Source: Rotaria socialis (lineage: Eukaryota > Rotifera > Eurotatoria > Philodinida > Philodinidae). From it: DNA of 64,000 nucleotides. A program made the position numbers and the translations under genes. The first letter of the stretch is position 1. Each line of letters starts with the position of its first letter. The stretch lies in NCBI GenBank assembly GCA_905331475.1, contig CAJNYU010004461.1, positions 62,001 through 126,000 of the forward strand, read 5' to 3'. The notes under the pieces are model-generated. The model was not told the DNA's origin and ran no database searches. It was given only the letters and a program-made list of their open reading frames with translations. Shown here in pieces: positions 35,657 to 46,221 of this stretch.

Positions 35657-36934
35657 CCCAGGAGAATGAATCCTAGCCTAGGATCCGATGAGTTCCGATC
35701 GGTTCCTATTGGAATCCGACGGAGCTCTTCGGAAGGCGCAAGGAAACTATCGGATTATCGTCGGATTCCTGGTTCCGGAATAGATATCGGATCCTAATAT
35801 CGGAAACTAATAAAATCCGACAGTAACCGTCAATCGGAACCGGAATGCTTCGGATTTCATTGGTTCCGACAATCGGATATCATTGGAAATACGACTGTCA
35901 AATCCGACATTGATTCCTCAACCAGGAATCCAACGGGATTTCGTCGGATAGTAGGACCCCATAGAATCCGATGGGATTCGGTATCGGATTGATTCACCTG
36001 GAAAATGGACACGATTTATCAAATTATTTATTACGCAACAACGATTAATAAATAACTCGATAGTTTTTCCTGATGAAACTCTTAATCATCTGTTTGCATC
36101 AAATCCAGGATCATTACCAATAGTGAAAATCCTTCGGGATCAATATGAACATCAACTCGACGAAGACCGTGAAATTCGGGGTCAATATGAACGTTTAATT
36201 CAAGAAAAAGAACGTGTATGTAAAACGATGAGAGAGCTATGTGATGAAAAGGAAAAGGAGAACTTAAACAACCGGCGAAATATAATGTTTTACGAAGGAA
36301 CACTCCACACTAGAGGATTATTCGAAGAGTTTACTGGATACTTGCAAGGTGTTATACAACCAAATAGTATAAGTCCGATGTCTCGAAAAAATTATACAAA
36401 AAAAGATCGACATGATTTTCAATCCATCGAAAACCAACGCAGTTATCACGTCAATCGTTTCTGATATGTTTGAATGTATGAAAATAGATTGGCAAAAATT
36501 ATCTGACGATGAAAAAACAAAGAAGTCGAATGAATTAATACAAGAATTAGAAAATATTTATTCGCTATTATTAGAAAATATTCATGGACCCAGGTGAACC
36601 AATCCGATACCGAATCCCATCGGACTCTATGGGGTCCTACCATCCGACGAAATCCCGTTGGATTCCTGGTTGAGGAATCAATGTCGGATCCGACAGTCGT
36701 ATTTCCAATGATATCCGATTGTCGGAACCAATGAAATCCGAAGCATTCCGGTTCAGATTGACGGTTACTGTCGGATTTTATTAGTTTCCGATATTAGGAT
36801 CCGATATCTATTCCGGAACCAGGAATCCGACGATAATCCGATAGTTTCCCTGCGCCTTCCGAAGAGCTCCGTCGGATTCCAATAGGAACCGATCGGAACT
36901 CATCGGATCCTAGACTAGGATTCATTCTCCTGGG
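35657..36934. mobile_element. Composite foldback element: two 345-bp inverted arms around a coding-like core
   Basis: The left arm (35657-36001) and right arm (36589-36934) are inverted copies, differing at only about eight positions. Both are packed with TCCGA/TCGGA motifs in both orientations. Each arm also has its own inverted ends: the outer end CCCAGGAGAATGAATCC matches the inverted inner end CCAGGTGAATCAATCC with two mismatches. Thus each arm looks like a complete MITE, and the pair looks like a composite transposon. The 587-bp core between them is almost wholly coding-like. No transposase is encoded. I found no convincing target duplication. Near-identity of the arms suggests recent origin or gene conversion. 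Family unknown. Confidence 0.8.
36003..36597 (+). pseudogene. Coding-like core segment between the arms, one frameshift
   Basis: One frame is open from the left arm through 36462 without an ATG at its start. It reads as a hydrophilic, charged, probably helical protein (FPDETLNHLFAS, then a Glu/Arg/Lys-rich coiled-coil-like region around QYERLIQEKERVCK, then YEGTLHTRGLFEEF). Near 36412-36440 the protein-like reading moves to another frame (IFNPSKTNAVITSIVSDM, then LIQELENIYSLLLENI), which ends within the right arm. The segment therefore looks like about 195 codons from a larger gene, captured between the arms and broken by a frameshift. No family is recognised. Confidence 0.5.
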
Positions 36935-37982
36935 TTATTCTAAATCATGACAATAAATAAATATTTATTGTTGAAACCTAAAATAAAAACAATTGAATTA
37001 TATAAGTTTAAATAAATAGAAATAATTCAATTTCTGAAATAAAATCTTTCATTAAAATAATAAAATCTTTCACTTTTGATATATATTTAAAACTATTATT
37101 ATACAGCATATCAAACTTAGAAGTTTTTTACAAAATATATAGCAAAGAAAAATCTATACATGTGTAATATCAAATAATATTTATTCAATAAAATGTTTCT
37201 ATTATATAATATTTCATCACAGAAATGCCACTATTAATATAAAATTAACTTACAGATCTTATGATTGATATCATCTAAAATAAAATATGAATATTTAAAA
37301 TCAAATTCTAAGTTAAAACATAACATTTGAAGTATAAATACTAAAATGTGATTGCTAAGAATCGAATGAACATATAAATTTTTTTCTTTTTGTTTGTTGT
37401 TGTTAATAATTCAAATCGAATGATAACTTAATAGAATCCGAGAAGCAGAAGAATGATTGCTCTCTATCATTCTCGCAATTATGTACATTTATTAAGCGTA
37501 ATAGATTATTTCATATTTCCTATCTTATAAATAATGAATGACTTCATTATCGTTCCTCTCTATTCGCATTTCTATTTCTCCAAAAATTATTTTATGTATC
37601 AAAGTCAAAGATGAACATTTTCATGTTGATTTTCTCTCTTATGTTGAAATATATGAATGAATAAATTTTCTCATGTGATCGGTGATTTTCGTCTGTCGGC
37701 ATTAAATATTTAGATGGCGATAATATACAAGAAAAATATTTTAATGACAATCGAAAATATATATGATTTAGATTTAAGAAAAAGTATTTATGTTCGAATA
37801 AATATCATTTAAAAAGGCTAAATGAAAGTTTTTGTTATCATTTATTATCTAATTCAACCATTATTAATCATCGATTTTAAAATATTTGTTTCAATCGTTG
37901 AATGTGACGATTGTTCATTTACAATAAGTACGTTTCGATTTTCTATATTAACTTTTGTGTATTAAGATCGTTTAAAGTAGCA
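36935..37982. other. Intergenic, no gene seen
   Basis: Very AT-rich between the composite element and the SMC1 fragment. No coding frame or repeat recognised. Confidence 0.4.
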
Positions 37983-38244
37983 ATGAGTTACTTTTTAGAA
38001 TATGTCGAAACCGATGGTTTTAAATCTGACAAAGGTGATATTGTTATCGGTCCATTAAGAAAATTTAGTGCTATTATAGGACCAAATGGGTCAGATTTTG
38101 TTTCTACAATTAAGAAAAAAAATTTTCGATTTATTAATCTTTGTTAGGAAAATCAAATCTTATGGATGCAATTAGTTTTGTTCTTGGTGAACCAACAAAA
38201 AGTTTTCGTGTTCGGAAATTATCTGAATTAATTCATGGTGCACC
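37983..38244 (+). pseudogene. SMC1: 5' fragment of an SMC1 cohesin gene
   Basis: Exon 1 (37983-38094) encodes an SMC1 N-terminus: GDIVIGPLRKFSAIIGPNG, the start of the Walker A loop. Exon 2 (38148-38244) continues [15 protein letters not shown] to LSELIHGAP, matching SMC1 after the intron. The intron should begin right after 38094, but the sequence there is AT where GT is required; without splicing the frame stops inside the intron. Homology ends abruptly after the LIHGAP codons, at 38244, where a GC-rich repeat starts. About 70 of the roughly 1230 residues of SMC1 remain. It is a dead, truncated duplicate, not a functional cohesin subunit; the intact gene must be elsewhere. Confidence 0.85.
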
Positions 38245-38318
38245 GCAGACACCGTCACAGGGCAGGGCGAAAAAATAGAAAGTTGCCCGGCCCTGCCCTG
38301 CCCTGCCCTGCGCCCTGA
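38245..38318. repeat. GC-rich CCCTG/CAGGG repeat at the SMC1 breakpoint
   Basis: CAGGGCAGGGC followed about 25 bp later by four CCCTG units in a row, so the block can fold back. It is far more GC-rich than its surroundings and lies exactly at the point where SMC1 homology stops, as an element end or a rearrangement junction would. Confidence 0.6.
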
Positions 38319-38762
38319 TAATTTTTCCTATAAACTGATATACAGCAGATTTTTCAGTCGATTATATGCTGACATGGTGATGAATTATAATGTATGTCAT
38401 TATGCGTCAGTCACTGTGAAATTTGTTGCTGTCTAGTTCGGACAATACCAGCTTACTCATTTATTATCATATAATTCAATTATAAAAATAAAATACTGCT
38501 TCAAAGAGAAATGCAAAACATGGTAGAATCATTTAATATTGTATAAGAGAACGAGCTAATTTAAGAACTATGTGTATGATGAGCTTTTTTCTAAATGATT
38601 TCAGACATGAGCTTAGTGTTCCAGAGGAAATTTCACTTAAAGATTCAACATGTTCTAATGGTACATTTTGAAGAGTCTTTATTTATCCAGCACGATAAGT
38701 TGATGAGAATAGATGTGAAAGCTTTACTCGATTTCTCACTTATTCAAATTATATACGTATTC

Positions 38763-41700
38763 CTGGGATCCCACCAAGCATTTTAGAAAAAAGAGGAAAA
38801 AGAGGATAATTAGTTTCAAGAAAAAGAGGATTTTGAATGAAAAAAGAGGATTTTTTTTCAGCCTTCGGCCCTACAAGAAATATTCATGTGGAAGCAAAAA
38901 TGACGTGCAGTCGACAACCTACGGTTCTATTTAATATCTACTTAGAAAGATGCATTTTGTCAAAGAACCCTTTAGTAGTTCACATATAGTTTTATTTCAT
39001 TTCATATGTACATGATACTAAACAATAAAATCACAAAAAATGGCACCAAAAAGAGAAGTTTCAAAACCATAAACTATATACTACAATTAATCTTATTAAA
39101 TTTAAACAAATAAAAATATTTCTTTGAAAACTGATCATTCGCTTGTTGTTGTCATCTTTTGCTTTTTATTTTGTACGTGAGAAAGAACATTTTTTCTTTT
39201 ACTTTGAATTTTCAATAATTCGTCGGTTATTTTGAAAAGCTCATCTGAGATTAATTTAACTTGTTCATCACCAGCTCCAATCAACGCATTTGCAGCTTGT
39301 GCATCAATAATATCCGCTTTTTTCAAAGCATTATCAAGCTGTTGTCGACCTTCATCCACCAACAATTGTGCTTTCTTTTGTTTATCGTGTAAACCCTTTT
39401 GCTTCGACAACAACTGATTTTCTCGATCGATTAATTTTTTCATTTCTCCATTGGTATGCTCATGTTTTTCACTTTGTTCTTTCTCACGATTAGCAAGAGA
39501 TTTCAATGATAATTGTTCTTGATTATAAACCGATTTCGATTTTTGTACAGCACGAATCATATCGATCTTGATGGATATTCGATGTGGTGAACCTACACCA
39601 TAAAATTTTATTGCATCCCATGTTGAACGGAGGCCATTAATAGAAGATAATGACAACAGTGTTCTGTTTTCTGTAACAATATGTTCATTAATACTAAAGC
39701 CACGCTCAGCGTCCAAATTTCCATGTGATATAATGAGAATATTTTTAACGATTTTAGACAATGTTGGATACTTCGGTAATCCAAAACTAGTTGTCAATGA
39801 TAATGTCTTGTTCCAATAATAATCAATTTGTTGATATTCTGTATGATTATTATCATCTGAATCGTGATATTTATTTTTAATATACCAAGACTGATCAATA
39901 GTTTCAGCTGCATACATCATAAATTCATAACGAATACGATCTATTTCAGCATTACTCAATAATTTTGGTATTGCTCTTCCAACACGAATCATTGTATCAG
40001 CTGAATCTTGTTTTGTTCTCGATGCAGGATCAAGTACATGTAAATCTTTTAAAAATGTATTTTTTAATGGAAGATATTTTTTCAAGTTGTCAGCAATTGC
40101 ATGATATATCGATTTGACGTCATGAAAAAATGTCGCACGATCTGATGCGGATACGTCCACTAAAAGTCGACGTGCTTCTTCTCCTAAAGTCAAGAAAACC
40201 AAGAAATATGAAGATAACATCTTCGATTGTTAGATTTTTCTTTTATGCAGTAATCTTATCGGAGTCTGATGAGTGTCAACCTACCAATCTGTAACTTTTT
40301 TGTTGTTAGTTGTTTTTCAGCTAATTTGAAATCGATATCTAAGAGAGCACCGCCGTATGTTGATCCGACATGTTCAGGTGATAGAAAGGATAATAAAACA
40401 GTACGATATAAATCACATAATGCATTATAAAGCAAATGAACAAGTGGTTCTTCTTTCTGAAACCACGTCAAAAATCGATCAAAGATGGATTGGCATAAAA
40501 ATAAAATAAAATTTAATCGAATTTTTGATATGTTCGACATTAATACTTCTTTAACATTATCATAACGAGAATTGCTTTGTATTTGTTTCTGTTGCTTTGA
40601 TGGTAAATAAACCAGAAAATATTCACGAAACATATGATATTGCTCTAAAGAGAGCAAAACATTGGAAGGAGAGATGTGCGGTGTTTTATTACTTACTAAG
40701 AACTCGATCAATTACTTTTCCGAGTAAAACCCATCGTTTACTTGAGAAATATAAAATTGTTTTTTCAATGGCATCATTTAATTCATTTGTAATATTCTCA
40801 AAATCTTCTTGTCGAGCAGGTGATTTTTGAAACCACGACCAAATATTCATACAGAAGTTCTCAACGTACCAGTTCGTTTCAGTTGTCCCTTTAAAGTGAC
40901 ACACACGGTTAAACATAGTTTAATTTTAGTGACACTATCCATACCTGCTTTAAATACATTATGAATAACATGTAAATTACAAGTACCAACGTTTAATAGT
41001 TCAGCATTAACTTTCTTCATAGCATCATTGATCATTTTTTCAACTGTTTTATTGGCATTTGGATTATCTCGACTGAGCATTAACAACTTGCTGATACCGA
41101 TACAATCAGTGCGAAAAGAACCTAAAATACCATCAACAACAACATTTGCTTGAGCATGACCTAATAAAATTGTACGATAATATCTGGTAACAACAAGTCC
41201 TTTTTGTGAACTCCAATATCGAAAATATAAATCAAGTTGTTTCTTGTTTTGATTATTTGTTTGTTCATCGAAACAAAGAACAAATCGTTCATAATTTTTA
41301 ATATCTTTAATTAATAGATCACGAAAATACGGTCCAAGTCCATGTGAAATAACATAAGACATTTTTGAATGTTGAACCAAAAATTTCTGAGCAATTTTTG
41401 AGTCCGCAAACAGTACGAAATAATTCACCGACGTCATCAGAATTTTTGTAACTAAATGCATTTTGAACAGACTTCAGCGCCCATAATATTTCAGCTTGTG
41501 ATACTTGATCATTGAATAACAAAGGTTTATTAGGATCAACTAGTTTAATAGTATGTGTAGACGACGTGGAAGATGTTGTCGATATTGAAAAGGTAAGCTG
41601 TGAATTATTCTTCAGAGCATTTAAATTATTTTTGTGTTTTTCATTTTGCATGTGCTGTTCAACAGCGTTCCAGCCTTTGTTAGAACAGTCTAGATCACCA

Positions 41701-42379
41701 GTACGACATATTGTACAAATAAATGTTGCTTCCGATGAGCCTTGCTTCAGCCACATTTTCACTGACTTTCCATTACTATCCAATTTATTTAACCATGATT
41801 GATTGAATTTTGTTTTATGGTCGGGTATTTCATAAATAAAGGGGAAAATGACGCAAATGTTACAATGCGATTATATATATATATATGTATATACACTTGT
41901 GCCGCCTATTCAACACAACGGGGATGTTTTTTTTCCACCACTAAACATTATATTTTTTTTCTCATTCAGCCGTCTTATAAGTAAAGAAGAGTCATCACGT
42001 TTATGATCTTTTATAGGCATTGACTACTTTCTTTTAAGTCATAATTAGTGTTTACTACAGAGCTTCACTTTGACAAAAATTGCTTTTTTAAACCATGAGA
42101 TGTACAGAACAATGAGGCGTGCATTATAGGAGGTTTTACTGTAGTTACATTGATTATACTCATAGACCTATCATCTTGTTGCGACAGAAAAAGATCAATA
42201 AGAAGCGAATGGATGTCCACAACAACACATGAAGCGAATGATGCTGAAAACCTATCAATATTAAGTATTTTTATTTTGACTTCAATTTTTTAGAAAAAAA
42301 AAGGATAATTTTTAAAAAAGAGGGGGAAAAGAGGAGGTTGTGGAAGAAAAGAGGGAAAAGAGGCGGAGTGGGATGCCAG
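38763..42379. mobile_element. hAT-like DNA transposon, about 3.6 kb
   Basis: The left terminus CTGGGATCCCAC (38763-38774) and the right terminus, inverted, CTGGCATCCCAC (42368-42379) match at 11 of 12 bases. Subterminal arrays of AAAGAGG-type motifs lie inside both ends (38790-38870 and 42300-42365). Between them a minus-strand transposase gene fills 39135 to about 41860. I see no matching 8-bp target duplication (left flank ACGTATTC, right flank TTTGTGTA), so one end may be misplaced or the flanks may have diverged. Confidence 0.7.
39135..41860 (-). pseudogene. hAT-type transposase with BED-like zinc finger and coiled-coil tail, one frameshift
   Basis: Exons on the minus strand: about 41860-40945, 40888-40697, 40644-40285 and 40183-39135, with three GT-AG introns (56, 52 and about 100 bp) that keep phase. 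The N-terminus has a BED-like finger (CTIC, then H-x5-H in QHMQNEKH); the middle matches hAT cores (DSKIAQKF, GLGPYFRDLLI, CNLHVIHNVFKAG); near the end is the dimerisation block (ILIISHGNLDAERGFSINEH). A Lys/Glu/Gln-rich, coiled-coil-like tail of about 120 residues follows. At about 41425 the homologous reading jumps frame within GTACTGTTTGCGGAC, implying loss of two bases or gain of one. Apart from this it is intact, so it is recently inactivated or carries a sequencing error. The 5' start is uncertain because the frame is open beyond 41783 without a clear ATG. Confidence 0.8.
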
Positions 42380-44295
42380 TTTGTGTAGTAAACGTTCGCA
42401 ATAGTGATACACACTAAGACAGTGATCTTAGATTAAATGTCTGCCTTAGTTCTCGATTAGTTCATATATGACCGGATCACTAAGCATTACTATATAATGA
42501 AATGCATCACGAAAATTTTTCTTTCTACCATGTATGTATGACTCAATTAGTAGAGCGAAACACTATACAGCCGATAGTACATGCACCTCGTAATAAAGTA
42601 ATGTTTTCAACAAATGTCTTTCAATTGGAAAAAACGTATGCTGCATAAAAAGATATATCCCTTTATTCATCTATGCTACTAACACCAATATAGGCAAATA
42701 TAAATAAGAATATTGAACCAAGGAAAAAGAAACGACGAAAACAAAAATATCAATAAAAGAAACGGAACTGTCCTTCTGCATACTGTTCGTATATATTTTA
42801 TAATCATTTGATAGATCTCAAAATTCTCTATCGAGTGATACGTAAGTAAGCGTGGGCCGACATTATTATCTGAGTCTTTCGCGAGAAGTACCATAATCGG
42901 TATTCACCTTTACTAGAACTTTTGTATGATATGCCGACGGTGTCAAATTCAATTCAGTAAATTTTCTCATATGTTGACATACCACTAGAGAGAGCGTGAA
43001 AAGGGCTACAATCTGAGGGGTAAATTAAAATAAGTAGTAACTATGATAACTGAAATATTTTATTAAAATGATCGGCTCCCAAAAGAAAATACAGTGGATT
43101 TTAGTGCAATATAAAAAGTAATGCAGATGATGTCTCGATTTGATATAATGATAAAATGTGGCTCAAAATGTTGATGTAGCGTCAAAACTAGCATAATGAA
43201 AACGAAAAGGTCGTGTTTGGACAGGGGGCCGATTTTGGCTGTTAACGTCCCCCGTTCTTTGCTGATTTGAGTATTTCTGGTAAATCACTAATAGAATCCA
43301 GCAGAAGTAAACTAACAACAGGTGAATGATCAGCTTTTATATGAGCCTGATTAGTATGCATAGCACCCTGTGAAACAAGTGCATTCGGATATGGTAAATC
43401 AAGAAAAACAAATCTGAATGGAATCCTGCTGATTCTCACAATGAATACTGCTTAGTTTGAAACATTATGGCTAAAACAAAATAATGCTTTAACAAGGTAA
43501 CCAACAGGTAAAGCAATAATAACATATTTAATATCTAAAGTAGATGGATCAACAGACCACGAGCACCTAGAAATACCCATGTAAAAACATTTACGCGAAA
43601 ATCAACATATTCTTGATTATAATCGATTCGCACCACGAATAATTGATGAAAATCGAGCAAAACTGATCCTAGACTGAAAAAAACATGTTTTGAGAACTTC
43701 CACGATCAGAAGTCACTTCTTTATTGATTTTTAGTGATTACTAAGAAAACATTTGAAGAAAATCATTTGTCATGATTTTTTATGATTATGTTACGTTATA
43801 AAAGTTAAAGTTAAAGCCATCATAGTATTTTAAAGACCGTTCATTTTAACAGCGCAAAATAAATCTTTGTTTAAATCTTAAAAATATGATATCTGGAAAA
43901 TTTAGAAAGATAGATTATTACTTCAATACTTGGTAATAAACGGCATGCACAAGCAATCCTAAATCAGTAATTACCACCTCTGCTATTCAAAAAAATGATT
44001 GAGCACCCTATTTAGACTCGATATATGTAAGAACAAGACACAACCTTAGATACTGAGATCGATTTCTTTATGCACATGGAAGAAGCGATTTCAACATATT
44101 TGACTTGGTTTGAATTTAGAACAACGATTTAATTATCTCGAAAATCTGATGTAATACACCATAACCAGAAACATCAAACCCTTTTCAAAGAAAAAGCTGT
44201 AACACTCTTTACAGTTACATTACTTCCCATAAAAATAATTGATTGCATAAAACCTCCACATTCCTGGGTTATAATACGAGTCTCCTTTTAATATA
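42380..44295. other. Intergenic with coding-like remnants
   Basis: AT-rich. Around 43500-43675 (plus strand) a frame broken by one stop reads in a protein-like way (AIITYLISKVDGSTDHEHLEI, then RENQHILDYNRFAPRIIDE), and 43242-43439 is open on the minus strand. Neither is recognised; they may be decayed gene pieces. No intact gene seen. Confidence 0.35.
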
Positions 44296-44306
44296 AAGCG
44301 GAGTTG
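44296..44306 (+). promoter_or_regulatory. TATA-like box of the small secreted peptide gene
   Basis: TTTTAATATAAAGCGGAG lies about 115 bp upstream of the ATG at 44411. Spacing and sequence suit a core promoter; inferred. Confidence 0.35.
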
Positions 44307-44410
44307 TTTTTTCGTTATTTCTTTCTTTCGCTTCAAAACGAATATTAAGGATAAATTTTGTTTTCAAACCAAATCATTTTTTTGTTTTACTCCGTTGATT
44401 CAAATGGAAT

Positions 44411-44733
44411 ATGCTCAGACTTATTTTTTTCGTTTTGATAGCGATTGTTTTCATTGATTCTTTTCCTTTTTCTCCAAGAGGAGTATCAGCAGTTCGTTTA
44501 ACAGAAAATAAGGAAGTAGAAGTATATTTTGTTGCGAAAGTAAAAATTTTGAATAATGAAATTTAGAGAATACTGACGAATTGTTGAGAAAGTACTTTCA
44601 AAAAAGTAAAAATAAGTCTAATATTGCTAATTGTAAATCAGCGTTACTGGAAATAATTGATGAGATGTTAGTTATTATGTGCCTGATGTCGATTTCAAAC
44701 CATTACAGATGCTTTGAATTAGCTGTTAGTTGA
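44411..44733 (+). CDS. Small secreted peptide, two exons
   Basis: Exon 1 (44411-44515, 35 codons) starts MLRLIFFVLIAIVFIDSF, a textbook signal peptide, with likely cleavage near VSA. It ends at a GTAGAA donor. Exon 2 (44569-44733, 54 codons plus TGA) follows an acceptor ATTTAGAG and keeps phase; it reads NTDELLRKYFQKSKNKSN, then one Cys and LLEIIDEM, with two or three further Cys near the end. The product has 89 residues, about 65 mature. The neighbouring donor GTATAT would add two residues. Both exons are too short to be noticed by a length filter. No family recognised; the shape suits a secreted signalling or defence peptide, but that is a guess. Confidence 0.5.
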
Positions 44734-45689
44734 TTTGTGATTGATCAAAAACAGATAAAAATCAACTGAAGTTTGTTGTAATCGGTAGTACTAGGAAAAA
44801 ACTGTTGCATCGATTATAACCGATTTTAGCTAATTAAAATCGATTATAATCATACACCTTTCAATCGATTTTTAATCAAAACGGTAATCGATTTTAATCT
44901 GATTTTACCCCTATTTTTTTACATGGATAGTAAATTTATAAGCAGATGTGACTGTTAAACGTTCAATATTTGTTGTATGCTAATCGCCGGGAATAGAAAC
45001 AAAGCCAGACCATAAAGTAACACTTACCATTCTTTTAATAAAAATTCATTGAAATCATCAATAATGAATTCAATGACGTTTTGAACATAAGCATTACAAA
45101 TAAAAATTTCTGCAGTAAAATTTTTCAGATAACCATATCAAGGATAAATAGGGTACTTGACAATATTGACTCATTATGTTATATGTTGTATAGTTACACT
45201 ACTAAAATCTACTATGAAAATAGATAGAACAACCAAAAAACAATACCTAGAGAAGTAATAAATGATCTGAGCTCGAACACGGTGCCTTTTTCTGTACTTT
45301 TAGTAATAAAGAGAAAAAATTACAGATGATCTTAAAATTTGTTTTTTGTTTTGTTTATACCGGTTTTTAGAAGAGAGCTTTCTCTAGGAAAGTAGAATAC
45401 TTTCTGAACTTTGGCAACTACGCAGTGCAAGCATTCTAGAATTGAGCGATAATTTTTCAAGGTAAAATTCATCTTTAGGATCAGTTTAATCGACCTATCT
45501 CATCCAAAAAAGAAACATTTTTTGCACATGGCTAGGGTAAAAATTCTAACAAATTATTTTTCATATTATATAAAAATTGGATGATAGGAGAAGTAATATT
45601 GCCCAGAACTAAAATATCTTTCGCAGTTAAAAACTCTCACTGTAACTGTATCGAAAATCAACCAAAAAACATTTCCTTTGACCTAGAAT
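44734..45689. other. Intergenic with AATCGATTATAA-like repeats
   Basis: Between 44810 and 44910 short copies of an ATCGATTWTAA-type motif recur in both orientations. Otherwise AT-rich with no coding frame. Confidence 0.4.
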
Positions 45690-46221
45690 ATTCTTTGCAG
45701 TGGCGTAGTCAGCAGGTTAGCAGTTGGGCAATTGACCATCGTTAAAAAATATTAAAATCTGTGTGCACTTAAAGATTTAAGGAGTGTTTTATTTCAACAG
45801 ATTCTCTCTTGATAAGATTTAATCAAGTGATTTACAAAAATCAATTTTCAATCTCTTCAATTCATTGATATTATTTGTTTTTTTTATTGATGTTCATTAT
45901 ACTATTTTTTTTCCTTCTATTTATGCTATTTCTTGTTCTATTAATATTTGTTTATGGCTTTTCCAAATAAAATATTCAAATGTATGAAATTGAAGAATAC
46001 ATTCCGAAATATGGGGAAAAAAGTAGCTAATTTATCTGTTAATGTAGGAAGACGAATTTCTCTTCCAGTAAATAACGACTTCTGTAATGCAGATATTTAA
46101 AAAAAAAGTTATTGTTAACTAGAATTTTTAATTGTCCACTATTGCCACCCATTGAAAATAGTTTAGCTGGTAAATTGCCACCTACTTAAAAAAATCCTGT
46201 TTACGCCACCGATTCTTTCAT
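45690..46221 (+). mobile_element. hAT-type MITE copy A (516 bp) with 8-bp target duplication
   Basis: The element (45698-46213) begins CAGTGGCGTAGTCAGCAGG and ends with the inverted form of CGGTGGCGTAAACAGG. Flanks ATTCTTTG (45690-45697) and ATTCTTTC (46214-46221) form an 8-bp target duplication with one mismatch, as hAT elements leave. Non-coding body. Its partner at 47665-48176 is almost identical in reverse orientation. Confidence 0.88.

Noticed and set aside
43242..43439. Minus-strand open frame of 65 codons
   Set aside because: The neighbouring sequence does not continue the frame and no family is recognised; it may only mirror the decayed plus-strand sequence.
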